64,000 bases of DNA from Verpa conica (lineage: Eukaryota; Ascomycota; Pezizomycetes; Pezizales; Morchellaceae): contig JAUFSD010000017.1 in assembly GCA_033030425.1 (NCBI GenBank), positions 1,240,001 through 1,304,000 of the forward strand, given 5' to 3'. A model generated the notes under the pieces. That model saw only the letters and a list, made by a program, of their open reading frames with translations, searched no databases and had not been told where the DNA came from. Of the stretch, positions 22,201 to 34,452 are shown piece after piece; the stretch's first letter is position 1; each line of letters opens with the position of its first letter. The translations under genes and the position numbers were made by a program.

Positions 22201-25200
22201 CCAGAAGTGGTCCGATTTGGTATAGATCGTAAAGTGCATTCTACCGCACAGCCATTCTAGAACATCCTAGAAGCCAATCAAGGTACTATGGCGGCTCTGT
22301 GACATTGATGATCGATCCATTTGCACTGTCAAAAAAGAGATTTTATTTTTTTCCCCTAATTTTTCTTTCTCTTATTCACACCACCTCCCCTCCCCCCCCC
22401 CTTTAAGGGTTCTTTAATATGTGGATTACTAGGGTGAACCTGGAGCGGCCACTGCACCGCGAGTGTGTGAGTGTAGGGTCGATTGGCTTGGGGGTTGCTC
22501 CGTGATTTTGAGATTTTTTGTGCGCACACAACGGGCAGCAACGGACAGCGAACTCATTGTGCGCACTCCGCTCGCGAACCATTCAGGGCAGCCAAACATC
22601 TGACATAGATTGGAAGCACGAGCCTGAGCGCATTGTGAGGCGCGCAGAGAGAGGGAGGGGAGAAAGAACGGGAAAAAAAATTGAGATCTGTAGAGTAGGT
22701 ACTACTGTGCAAGTATCCAGATGAGGGAATAACGGCATTCACAATCCGACAAAGAATTGAGGCTCTAATTGTGTCTTTTAAAAAAAAGTCTTTTTTTTTT
22801 TTTAGGGCGAGCATTACATTGTGGGGAACATCAGATGGGTATAGAAATATGTTTTTGTTTTGTTATATGGTGTAATACATCATTCGATCGGTTAAATAAA
22901 GTATTGATCGCTTTTTTTATGATATCTTGGTTAAACTGATTAATTGATACGAGTCTTTATTAGAATATACTAAAAATTTCGTAGGCGATAAGCTATCTAC
23001 AAGCTTAAAGTGGTTAGTTTATGATAATCATAATATATCACTCGAGAGCTGACGGAAGGATCAAGGATCCGAGTATATTGATTACTGACTCACCTTTTTG
23101 AGGGGGGTTACGTATAGGTAAAGAGTTCTGTGCATCAGTCGAGTTGAGCGGCAGTTTTTTATTTTCCCGCCCTATCCGCACCAGCCCGCGTCATTGTATT
23201 AATCCCTGGAAACGATATTTCCGCCCTATCGATCCCTTGGGTGCTTATGGGCTATCAGAAAGGGGATCAGAAAGAGCTACACTGCTTAATATGCAGAAGA
23301 TTCGCCCTATATAACCACATTTATCTTCCATAAGACGATCTCGCCTTGTAAATCCCGCCCTAAACAAGGAATGGATTACCCACCCCCAAAGTAAAAACAA
23401 TAACCTGGCGCTTATCCCATAGGCCCTTTTTCTATATTCAATCAATAGAGCTTAATTTAGTAGCATTACTGTAGCTCTGATGAATTGTAACCATATAACT
23501 GAAGATCGAGTTTGCCTTAGGTTATAATAATAGCTCTATAATTCAGGCAATGGGAATGAAGTAGACTTTAGTGGTGGTTGGTATAACCATAGAAAGGGTT
23601 CCTAAAATAGCTTTCTAGAATTAGGGTCTTATTTAACCTAAGGATATATATATCAATGTATCGTTTCTTATAACCCTACGTTGAAACAATGCCATCATTA
23701 GTAGCAAGTAAAGGGCCTGTTTATTTAATGTCTAGCCTAGTCAGCGATTGTTAGTGAGAAGTTTAAGAACAATCATTATATATATTCGGGGTTATATTAA
23801 CTTGGCCGGGCAGTCTGTTATCTATAAAAATTGCTTACTTTGAATTGAATACTTGTTTACCTTTATATCAACTACCCTTGTAATAAGATTAGTTCGTGGT
23901 AACACCGGATACGGAAGTCTAGTTACAGCGCCGAGCTCATACTACATATATTTGATGCGGGAGACTTCATCCGGCCGGCAAAAAAGATCTTGCCAACACC
24001 TTTCTTGTCATACTAATTACATATAGAACCGCCGTCAATCATCGCTACAAAAATAATCTTCATTAGTATATATATATGGTTAGTCTCATTACCTGTCACT
24101 GATACATTGAAAATTACTGGATTGCAGATATCTATGATAAACCCTCCTCTTTTGATAGCTATTGCCATATAATGAGCAGCGATGTCTTCAATCGTGATAG
24201 AAATTTTGTGTAATTCCTCTAACAGCGTATGTATAACATTAGCCTATTCCTACTTGGTTATATAAGAAACAGACCATCATTAAGACCTGAGCTGTAGCTA
24301 CAGTGCTAGAGAATCTAGTAGTTGCTATCTGTATATAGCAGCAAACATAACATGAGGAATACTTGTAGCTTATTTCAAGTGAATGGATATATAGCTATGA
24401 TCGACTACTTACATAAGCTCTTTTTAAAAAAAATTTCAAGAGCGGGATTCGGGCCTCTTTCTGTATCGTGTGATAGATTGAACCCCAAAATATTTATATT
24501 TGTCTAGATATACTAGCTGCGTCTAGCTATGCATCTTGCTAACTGCAACGTTCTTTTTCTCTTGGGTATGATATATTATGACTCTGCACGAGTATAAGGT
24601 CATATAATGTATTTGAAAAGCTAGGTTTCGTTTCCCCCCCCCCGACTACCAGCCTTCATATAAAGTCCGGTAGCGGTGGGCTAAGGCGAAATGGTGCATG
24701 AGATCTCACTCGATTTAGTATTCCAGCTATTTTCCGCAGTTTCTGGTATCGAATAGGTTTAGTAAAGGTGAGAGGGCTTGAGTGTCGATCAGGGACGTAT
24801 ACATGGCTTGGAGGATACCGAGTCCTCTTAATTACTTCATACTTATAAGTATGAATATACTCGCATTATCTGTTTTTACATCACTTTTTACGGGGGGAAT
24901 CGGGAAAGTGTACTATCCTTATGGAAGAATGAACATATATGTGATTACAGTCTTAGAAAAAAATAGGATTACTTACATATCCCATAACTCAGTGTAGCTA
25001 TCCCATCCATCAACAAGGTATAACCTGTATTTAGTGCTAGTTGGATCTTTCTAAATGCCATAACTACATCTAAGATTGTAGTATTATTCACACCGGAATT
25101 CGTAACTGCACTCGATCCTAGTCTGCTATGTCAAGAAGAATTATCAGCCCTAAAGTCAAACAAAGTACATGTAGTAATCATGTGGAATAACTGACTATGA

Positions 25201-26366
25201 CCTAATGATTGCTTGATACGGTGGGAAGGCCGAAGCTAGTGATTTAATGTATGATCTGAGTAGCTGACGTGATTTCTAAGATTAAGACTTTATCTTTTCA
25301 GAGATATGCCTGCAGATGACTTTTATTTGTTTAGTGAAACTCATCTAATTTATACATCTATTCTAGAGCTCTAAATGTAGCTTAGTCTGTAGTAACCCAA
25401 GAATTGATCGTCGATAACAGGGTTAGGGTTGTCTACTTAACTAAACTTTCCCCCCTTAGGAAACTCTGGTAACACTCGGCACCCGGCTTTTGTCCGGATC
25501 CGTGATAGAAGACTCGGGCGTTGAGTTGTGGGGTGATTATGAAGGCCGGGGGTAACCTCATTTAGGCTCGTTCTGCGAACCAAGCCCTTGGCTTACCAGA
25601 TCTATGTTATTTTCTTACAAACATTAATACAAGAGCTCTCTTGTTTCCCTTCGGTACTTCGGTCTGTTATACTTCGTGTCCGATAGTTTTTTTTCGACAA
25701 TTTTTTATCGTAGTACTTCCGGCACCTCGTAGGCCGTTTGATCCATAAACCGGGTAAAAGGCCGGGCTATTGAATTACTGAATCTGACGTCATATTATCT
25801 TCTTAGGGGTTATTCGGCTAGGAACGAGCACGAAATTACCAAAAAATACTAGGAATCTCTAGAACTATACACTCGGTGTAAGAAGGCGGGGTGGGGAGAA
25901 CATTTGAGGTATACATGGATCGTATTTGGAGAATTAATACTAGCTGCGGGCGTCGGTCCAAAAGTCGGGGGGGACCCTATTATGTACTTCGGGTCACACA
26001 AGCACAAAGCTTTGCCTACATTGAGAAGAATTCAATAAAAAATTACCATACTTTTAGAAACAATAATTTGATAAGCCTGGCTTTAAATTGCTTCGGGGTA
26101 TATTGGGTTGGTCGGGCATGATCATCAGGCACTGAAGCCCTTTTGGGTTATGGGTACATTGCTCGGAATGGGGGGAGGAGTATTGGGTGTAAAGAGAAAA
26201 TATTATACAGAACACCACGGTCATCGGATTAAGAGTCGGGCTCTATATTACTATACACCTGGGAGTTAAAAGGCTAGTACGTTCCTCCCTACAATGAAGA
26301 AACCTATATGAACGGAACAAGGTCCCCCTATAGTTCTCGTCAACTACCAATCATAAACACGGTGAC
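19282..26366. other. Large gene-free interval between the C2H2 and GH43 genes
   Basis: This should contain the promoter of the C2H2 gene on its left and of the GH43 gene on its right. Open frames here are short and motif-free. It holds a GGGA tandem tract at 20454-20472 and several A and G homopolymers. Near 23.16-23.35 kb a CGCCCTAT motif recurs. The section from about 22.8 to 26.3 kb is AT-rich. Confidence 0.55.
20454..20472 (+). repeat. (GGGA)n tract with G-quadruplex pattern
   Basis: Five GGG runs are separated by single A bases, a perfect short-loop G-quadruplex pattern. It lies about 1.2 kb upstream of the C2H2 gene start. Confidence 0.8.
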
Positions 26367-27957
26367 ATGATGAAGTCCATTTTCTTGCTGATAGTCTCTT
26401 GCTTCGTAGCTCTTACGATTGCCACCGGCAACCTCGAGATCGTCTCGGGCGCTACATGGACTGTCCCCAACACCGGAAAACATCTACAGGCGCACGGAGC
26501 CGGAATAATCAAAGTCGATGACACATTCTACATGATTGGCGAAAACAAGACCACCGGGGCACTTTTCCAAAGCGTTACATGCTACAAATCGAAGGATCTC
26601 GTTCAGTGGGAATTCGTCAATGACCTCCTCACCAATACCTATAATAATACCGATCTTGGCCCAGACAGAATCATCGAGCGTCCAAAGGTGGTTTACAACA
26701 AGAAGACAGGGAAATATGTGCTTTGGATGCATGTGGATTCGTCGAATTATGGTTATGCAAGAGCTGGTGTGGCGTGGTCTGATACGGTCTGTGGAGACTA
26801 TACATATGTTGCGAGTTATCGACCTCTTGATACCTATATATCCCGTGATCAGACTGTATATGTGGATGATGACGGTACGGGCTATCTCTTGGGAGAGGTA
26901 AGCGCATTCATTTCCAGTTTTTATAACTATAGTAGAATACTTATAAGCCTTGATGCACTTAGGACCGTCCTACCGGGCTAATCATCTTCAAATTGTCTGA
27001 AGACTACCTCAGCATTGATTCACTAGTTTATAATTTCTTTTGGCACATCGAGTCACCTGCAATTTTCAAAGACGAAGGGGTTTACTACGTGCTAGGGTCA
27101 TCATTGACAGGTAGAAACCCACATCTCACCAGTTCCAGGAGAATTACTTATACCGAAGTTTAGGCTGGAATGCAAACGATAACTACTACTCAACCTCCGA
27201 GAGTCTCAGCGGACCATGGACAAATCTAACGCTCTTCACCCCTCAAGGTCCGAACCCTAGTCCATTCCCCTCCCTACTTAAATCCCTCTAATAACCCCCC
27301 CCAGGTTCGAGAACCTACACATCCCAGACAACATATGTCCAAAAAGTCGGCAAGACCTACATCTACATGGGTGATCGCTGGACTCCCAACAGCCGTGCTG
27401 GTCTCTCTGCATCAACTTACATCTGGCTTCCCCTCGAGCTCAACTCAACCACTCGGTCTCTCAATCTCACATGGTACGACGCCTGGTCCATTGATCCCCG
27501 TACCGGAACATTATCATTCCCCGATGACAAGACCCACGAAGCCGAAGCCCCACAAAACACTCTCGAGAACGGAGCCTCGATTCTCCACAGTGACAGCTTC
27601 GCAGGCAATGGCACCGGGGTTACTGGTCTTGGCGGCGAGACGGGCGGGAAGCTCACGATTACAGGCATCACAAAAAGTATCAAGCGAGGGCTTACAACAA
27701 TTAGGATGTACTACAAGAATGATGCGAGCGTTATCCAATATGCAAAGGTGAGCGTTGGAGGCCAGGAAGCTACAACGGTAGCGTTCTTGCCAACGAATTG
27801 GGGCGCGGTCACGAGTCGTCCGGCTACAGTGAATGTTACGACGATTCACTCATTCAAGTTTCCAGATACGGCTCAGAGCTTGACTATCGAGGGATTAGGA
27901 GGTGCCAATCTGACATACACTGCGGATATAGATAAGGTTCTTATCGAGACTAGATGA
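26367..27957 (+). CDS. Secreted GH43 exo-beta-1,3-galactanase-like hydrolase, 471 aa
   Basis: Four exons: 26367-26897, 26963-27110, 27164-27247 and 27305-27957. All introns are GT..AG (65, 53 and 57 nt) and the joins are in frame. Residues 1-20 form a signal peptide. The catalytic five-blade region resembles the GH43 subfamily of galactan 1,3-beta-galactosidases: HGAGIIKVDDTFYMIGEN, IERPKVVYN (Glu104), HIESPAIFK (Glu207), TGWNANDNYYS and TSQTTYV (Gln262). These match the stabilising Glu, general acid Glu and unusual catalytic Gln known from the Phanerochaete enzyme (Glu102, Glu208, Gln263). The last about 130 residues look like a CBM35-type beta-sandwich. The likely role is release of galactose from beta-1,3-galactan, such as arabinogalactan side chains, outside the cell. 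There is no cell-wall enzyme cluster around it. Confidence 0.88.
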
Positions 27958-29605
27958 TTTTTTTATGGTTTAGTTTTATGTGGCCCCCGACGTTCTTTAA
28001 ATGTAGGCATCAGTTCTGCCTATCTTATGGGAGTAATAGAAAACAATACTACTTGGTCCCTCTTTACTTGAATATAGCACAATTCATGTAATCATAACTA
28101 GCATACTCGAGGAAAGGGGTTCTACTTATAGATATAGAAATGCCCCCTCTAACTGCTGGGAAAAAACTAAACACAAGACTATAACCTAAGAAACCGATCA
28201 ACCTTCCGATCATGCTAACCTACACATCCGCATTCAATGCCCAATCAACTCTTCAGTCCCTTCAATCCCACCTCCCCAGTCACCCCTAATTAGTCTTTGG
28301 CCTAACACCATTGATGCCTCTGACATACTGAAGGAGGGGAGGAATAAGGTAGACCATCCCAGCAAATTAAACCAAGAAAAAACCTATGAATAGGTAAATA
28401 AGCGAGGCAGTTGTAGATAGACTCGTCAGCAGTGAGACACGGCTGAGGAGATCCAAGTCGTTCAAAACTCTGATCCCCTGAAGCAAAGTATCGACCGGGC
28501 AGGCCTATGGGAGAATAGATGAGATCCTAAGACTAACCATGACCGGTAAATCCTAGCGTAACAAAGGAGCGTAACTCACTTAGTCTCTAGAATCTTAATT
28601 ATAGGGACTTGTAACTGACTGGAGTCTTCAATAATTACCCTGGTTGCATGAAATCGCTGAAGTTGGATCATTATTAAGAGGAGAAACATAGGAGTGAATA
28701 GCGAGAACCACGTTGAGGGCCAGGAGGATTCTATTGATGGGATTCATAATTCCGTTGGGTATTGTTCCTGGTGGGTTTTTTTTGTAGCCCTTGTATGGTG
28801 GACGTCAGGAGAAGGGTGCCATATTTTATGGCTGTGCGAGTGACAGCCGGTGTTTTCGTCACGTGGAATAATTAATAATGTATTCTATCACGTGAGGGAA
28901 CTATATTTACCCATTAAACAGATAGTGGAACGGTCCAAAATGGTTGATGGCCCGTTCACAGGAATTAATAATAGCTTGAGTAGATATGCTTAGGTTTAAT
29001 CTGTAGACGCTTAATTATTATAGGACTGAAGTCTCATGGCGTATATAAAATGACTTTGACCCACCGCACTAATCCCTCGAGATAAAAGATTTACTATACG
29101 GAACGAAATATGCACACTCTTTATGGCAGGGCGTAGCTATACATACGAACTATATGGATGTTTGGATCAATGTTGAAAATAGTATTGAAAAAACCAGGTA
29201 GTCAAACCTTCAGGTTGTGCATGTAGATTATAGGGAAGTAGGCATGGGTATTGACTACTGCTACTCTGGCAGAATGGAGATCCGTGTAGTCTGTGTTGTA
29301 ATGAATGTAGAGATCATAAGATATACTCATGAGAAGATTCCATATGCTAGCATTATCACTACCGTGGGCATTGCTCCGGTGATGGAAACTCACTTTAACC
29401 CAAAACTCTCCGGGTCTATTTAACCTTGTGCACCCAAATCTTTGAAACGACTCCCTTTGTCCATAGAATCCAAGAGAGTGGGTTCCTCTAAAACATGATG
29501 CCAAGTGAGATCTTTAGTGTAAATGTACCGCGCGGTAGTTTGCATTTATTCAAAAATAACCCCACATTCTGGTATCAAAAATGTATCGCTAAATATGACA
29601 TCCTC
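27958..29605. other. Intergenic region between convergent GH43 and PLC genes
   Basis: This is shared 3' space of two convergent genes. I see no further gene. Translations are short and motif-free. Confidence 0.6.
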
Positions 29606-31534
29606 TTATCTCGGGACACCCTGATAAAGCTTCTTTGTAATCTTAACTAATAAATGACCCTCAGACTGTTTGCCCTGGTTATCAAACAAGCTTATAAACC
29701 TATAGCCTTCTTGTAAACGATCAATACGGATACAAGCCCACGCACCAAGGTCATCGCGACCAAATTCCGAGTCGTGAATTTTAAACCTATTTCCCCCGCA
29801 AGTATTAGCTACGTATAGTAGTAGTAGTCTAGGCGAGTGTTTCTTACCTCACAAACCCCAGCTTATCGATAACGCCTTTTACACCATTAAACACCAGTTT
29901 CTCCCCCCAGCTACACTCGATTCCCCTCTTTGCCTTTGTCTTGGCTTTTGGACCTGACGCTTCCCCGACATGGAGTTCAACCTTCACATAGGGCTTGAAG
30001 CCCTTCGCTGTATCGTCATCTTCGGGTAGTGGAATCCCCGCACCCGCAATGATCTCGATTGTGAGATCGAGAGTTTTCGTTACGGGACCTTCAATGTCGC
30101 CTGGACGGTAACCCTTAGGCTTAAGGACATAGCCACCTTCACCGGCGAACATGCCCTCGTTTAGCATCATCCCTTGATCGCACTTCTGCCAATTGAGTGC
30201 GACAAGTTGACATCCACGCCGCCAGAATGTTGTTGGGTCGCCATTGGAGGAGGAGAACCGAAGACCGAAGGGGTAGACCCGCATGAGATAATCTTTGTTA
30301 TGAAGGAAGATTTGCTCCGCATGTTGTTGATGGAGGTTTGCGAATACTTTCTCGGAGAAGGAGTAGACGTGGTTAGGAATACGTGAAGTAGGGTGAGTGA
30401 ACGGTGAAGGCTCTTTGGCAGGGAAGTGGTGCGAGGAACAATAGATTCCGAGGGCGGCGAGGTTACGAGTGACTTTAGACTTAGGCTTGGTCTTGTTTGC
30501 GCGTTTAGAGAGCTCCTCAAGTTCGGATTCCGAAGAGGAAGAATCGGAAGAGTCAATTGGCATGGTAGGAACCCGAGGAGCGTTACGGGGGGTAGGATCG
30601 GGCTTAGGGGGAGGTGGAAGATATTTCGCCTGGTAGGAGAATATTAGCAGTCATCAATGATATCTAAACCTTTGACCCATACCTTGACGAGGATCTTCCG
30701 CCGTAGGTCCATAGGACTCGGAATTGTCTTAACATCCTCTGGCTCAATACCCTGCGCCAACATATCCCCCCACTCCTCCCTCATTATCTTCACAATCTTA
30801 TCCTGCTGAACTGGCCCTGCGTGGCACTCCAACGAGATAATAACAGGTCCCTCTCCAGCACCACCTTCCCAAGCAGTACCTTCTGCTGAAAATGAGTGTT
30901 TCGCAACAGCCTTGCAAACTTCACGGAAGGAAATCTCTTTGGTGAGTGTATACCCATGGAATACCTCCGGCTCGCCATCATCACCATCCCATACATCGAT
31001 CTCGATACAGCGACATCCACGGCGAAGAACAGACTTGTAACCGTCGGTAGTTGATGTCCCATAGAGCTGATGCCCGGTGAGATAAGTGTTGTGTGAAGAG
31101 CTGATGAAGTACGAGTTCAACGGTTGATTCCAATCCTTCGTTTTTGGATCCGGGAGTGCAAGCGCGTTATTCGTTGGGGCTGAGAAGTATGACACGAATT
31201 CATCGAATGTGATGCTTTTGTCCGTGGAGAGAAGCTTCTCCGCAGAAACCGATTGAGAGGGATGGAATATCCTCGAAACCCACCCGGAGATGCCGCTAGT
31301 TGCTCCGCCTGGGTCGTTTCCAGAGCGCTTATCGTATAGCTCCACCTTCTGGGTTGTTTGAAGGAAGTTCTTGAAAGCTTCGACTGGGAGGGTATCATCC
31401 TTTGTTAGGGATTTGAAGATCTTGCGGAGCTCATCTTTAATGACTTGTGATTTTATATTAAGAGACTTAGATGATGCGCCCAAGCTTCCTACTCCACCGC
31501 CAGCACCAGATGGTGAAGTTGTTAGTGTAGCCAT
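29606..31534 (-). CDS. Phosphoinositide-specific phospholipase C, 604 aa
   Basis: Three exons on the minus strand: 30683-31534, 29848-30629 and 29606-29786. The introns are 53 and 61 nt, with phases 0 and 2. The last exon completes the C2 domain, which otherwise stops after LGFVR. Order of domains: a short EF-hand-like region (about 30-120), PI-PLC X domain (about 135-283) with the two catalytic His in SSSHNTYL (148) and VFHGYTL (193) and the calcium-binding EIDVWDG, an acidic Ser-rich linker (about 307-325), the Y domain (about 335-455, YPFGLRFSSSN) and C2 (about 468-595). There is no PH domain. It should cleave PIP2 to IP3 and diacylglycerol at the plasma membrane. The length is typical of small fungal PLCs. 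A TATAAAG lies about 80 nt upstream. Confidence 0.93.
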
Positions 31535-33105
31535 ATTTCTGAAGGCCTAGGTGTGATGTGGAACGATTGTGGGGATGATGAAGAAGAAGGATCTGGGAGC
31601 GGGGTATTAAGAGGACTTTATATCCAGAGGTACTTCACAAGGGCTTGTGTTCTTGGAGATGAGGCAGAGTGAGGGGACAACAGCTATTCAACTCAGGTGT
31701 ATTATCGTGAGACAGGACTCTGACGGAAGAATATACTCTACATAAAGCCATCTCTATCGCAATCCTTGTTTTGGGCCCAAACATATCTCCAGTAGAGACG
31801 CGTGGCGGTCTACAGCCAATCTCCACCAACGCCAACAATCGGAGGCTTTCATTTCAGCTGAGATGTACCCTCTTGGCTGCTGTTCCAGCAGAACCAAGAA
31901 AGCGGGGAGGCGGAATGTAAACACCTCCGTCATATTTACGCCTCGCCACTACAGGAAGACCCCAATCGCCTACCTAGAAAGAGATCACCTCCTATATGGA
32001 TACCTTGACAATCCATTGTGGGAGTCTGAAGCTTCATCCCCATGACGCGGGGTTAAGCGGGGCTGTGCGTGTTCTAGCGTTGTTGCGGCTCTGCGCCATG
32101 TCTTACATCTGCAGACTGGGATTGCTGAATGTATCGGATATCCCGGTCTCGTGGATACAACGGCTTCTAGCTGTACGCGTCAAAGAACAGTACACGTATC
32201 ACCACCATGGGTAGAGTTATACATCAAAGTCTTGAAACACACCCAGCTTGGATAAGCCTGGTGTGGTGATCACATTGCATCACTCGTTCTTACAACTAAT
32301 CCTTGTAAACTAGGCTATTGCTTTGAGGACCCCTCGATGGCCTGGAATTATTTGGCTTGAGATGCTTACCCTAATAATCTATTCGATAATATGCCTGTAT
32401 TCTATGCTTAGCATGATTGGGGTAACTACTCGTCGCAAACCTACTTGTTAGACATTAATTCCTAGTATCTCTTCATAGCCTTCACTATATCCCTTTATCC
32501 CTCCAGAAACCACGTGAAACTTCCTTTATCACTACCTATTTAGGAATAGTCAAGTAGTATTACCACCGATATCAGCTCAACAAGGGTACCTTCACCATCA
32601 CCTGAAACCGCTCCCACGAAGCTATAACCCCTCTTCCCTCGTTTGTTCTAATGGAAAGGACTGGCACCATGTAAAGCTTACTATTCCAGTAGGGCATAGG
32701 AATTATTAGTACGCTTATTCCTTACGAAGTAAAACAGCTCATTTCTCCAAATACTTTATTAATTACACGTTGTATCTCATATCGATCTGCTGCCACATCA
32801 CTAGCTATGGTAAATCAATTACTCCTGAGGATATTTTCTAGCGCATAACATAGGGACCTTCTACCGCGACATGAATTCACGCGAGTGATGTTTATGATAC
32901 CCTACCCCTAAAAACAGTGAGCTGGCGCTGGCCTACCCCCCGGAGATTGATTTCTTCGCATACCTCTGGCAATCCCGAGATATTCCGTATACAAAATTAT
33001 AGTTATTTATTACCTTACAAATACTCCATGCTTGAAAAGAAAAGACATCCACCCAAAAAACACCTCCAAAGTTCAAAATACCTAGAATCCAACATGAAGA
33101 CAAAC
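31535..33105. other. PLC promoter region and 3' side of the SRAP gene
   Basis: No gene is visible. The left part should be the PLC promoter and leader; the right part is downstream of the SRAP stop. Short frames here have no recognisable motifs. Confidence 0.6.
31616..31622 (-). promoter_or_regulatory. Candidate TATA box of the PLC gene
   Basis: TATAAAG on the minus strand lies about 80 nt upstream of the PLC start codon. It is a consensus and spacing match only. Confidence 0.4.
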
Positions 33106-34452
33106 CTATTTTCTAAAAAAGTTCGTAATCCTCGGAGTACCATTTTTTAAGCTCTTTTTCTTACTTGACGGAGGACCCCTCCGATTCGCAGCGTTGCTTG
33201 TCGCCGATCTCACCCATGGGGTAGCACTCATACCTGTTACTTCCGTAGAGCTATCTTCAATCTTCGGATTTTTAGATGATGGTGGAGTTATGTCACTACT
33301 CTCCGACTTGACGTCTTCACAGTCATCTTCCCTCCTTCTCTTCAACGTTATCTGGGGAGCACTATTCTCTGACTTCTTCACCTCGATATCCCGTGCCACC
33401 TCCGACTCAATTTTAACTTTGATCTCCTCTTTCTTTGAAGGTGAGGTGAAAAAATTCTTAATATTCGCTTTATTGTCTTTCGAGTCAAGGGGGACGATGA
33501 ACGTTGGCGAATTGTTATTCCGGTTTCCGACCTCTTTAACGACAGGGTATACGTCTAGCTCGTGCCCGTATGGTTTTAGCAGGGACTGGAGTGTTGTGTT
33601 CCAGGATGTTGCAGGGGAAAGCCATGTATTGATATCTTCAGATCCAGGATCGAGGATTACGGGCATACGTTCGTGGAGGAACTTGAGTTGGGGATTTGAA
33701 GAAGTTGTGATAATTGTGTAGGTGTAAATTTTAGTTGTAGACCCTATCAAGTTATCAGCACTCGCTCGCCACCCTCTAGAAAAAAAACTCTAATGTGGAA
33801 GCTACCTTCATATTGAACGCAGTCCCAGAGGCCAGCCATACATAACAGCTTCTCATCTTTTCTTTTGACGAAATATGGTAATTTTTGTTTACCCTTTTTT
33901 AGCCATTCGTAATAGCCTTGGGCGACGATTATGCACCGTTTCTTGTGCTTCATAGAAGTCCACATTCCCTTATTTTCGAGGAGGGAATCGTCACGGCAAT
34001 TGATTGTCTTGACCAAAGTATCAAAATCCGGCGTACGTTTCGTCCATGACGGAATAAGACCTTGAGAAGTTGTACAAGTCAGTTTTATGCACGAGATCCA
34101 AATAGCACGGGAAAACCAGTACAATTCGGGGTGTGGCAAAGATACGAAAAGGAATCAAACCCCATTTCATCGGCTCAAGCACATATTTCAACCCTTCATC
34201 TCGCTTATCATGACTACCCTGCATGTTCTTTCCCCCTTGTCCGTCCTCTGCTAGCCTATCTACTGCATCTGGCCCGTTCCCCCCACCGTCATACTTCTCA
34301 ATAGCACGGTAAACAGGCTCTGTGTTTCCCGGTGCGATATTGTAGCCTGGTTGGATGTCGCCCCAGAAGGCTTCTTCGTCGACTGGCATGCCATACTCAA
34401 TCAGGCGTTGGCGGACATCACTAGGAGGGTAGGCAAGTGCATATCTATGCAT
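33106..34452 (-). CDS. SRAP-domain protein (HMCES/YedK family), 394 aa, without N-terminal Cys2
   Basis: Three exons: 34161-34452, 33806-34060 and 33106-33743. The introns are 100 nt (GTTTGA donor) and 62 nt, both phase 1. SRAP landmarks are RYALAYPP, GYNIAPG (Asn38), EPMKWGLIPSW across the first splice, GYYEW (Glu149) and LHERMPVIL (His206). The family acts on abasic sites in single-stranded DNA, forming a thiazolidine link through Cys2, normally in an MCGRY start. Here the start reads MHRY, so one residue is missing and the Cys is absent. I found no upstream exon encoding MCG. The C-terminal 175 residues are charged and disordered, with two PIP-box-like motifs, KANIKNFF (274-281) and TPRITNFF (385-392). 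These suggest binding to PCNA at replication forks. It is divergent from the epoxide hydrolase gene. Confidence 0.88.

Noticed and set aside
24420..24580. B-box-like GGCCCGAATCCCGC followed by a T run, minus strand
   Set aside because: There is no D arm or anticodon stem at a sensible distance. It is probably chance in AT-rich sequence.
25891..26121. 76-residue frame upstream of the GH43 gene
   Set aside because: It lies in an AT-rich decayed region and has no conserved motif. It could be a transposon relic, but nothing supports that.
27335..27751. 138-residue plus-strand frame beginning MSKKSARPTS
   Set aside because: It is out of phase with the GH43 exon 4, which has family signatures.
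33194..33721. 175-residue plus-strand frame
   Set aside because: It is antisense to the disordered tail of the SRAP gene.
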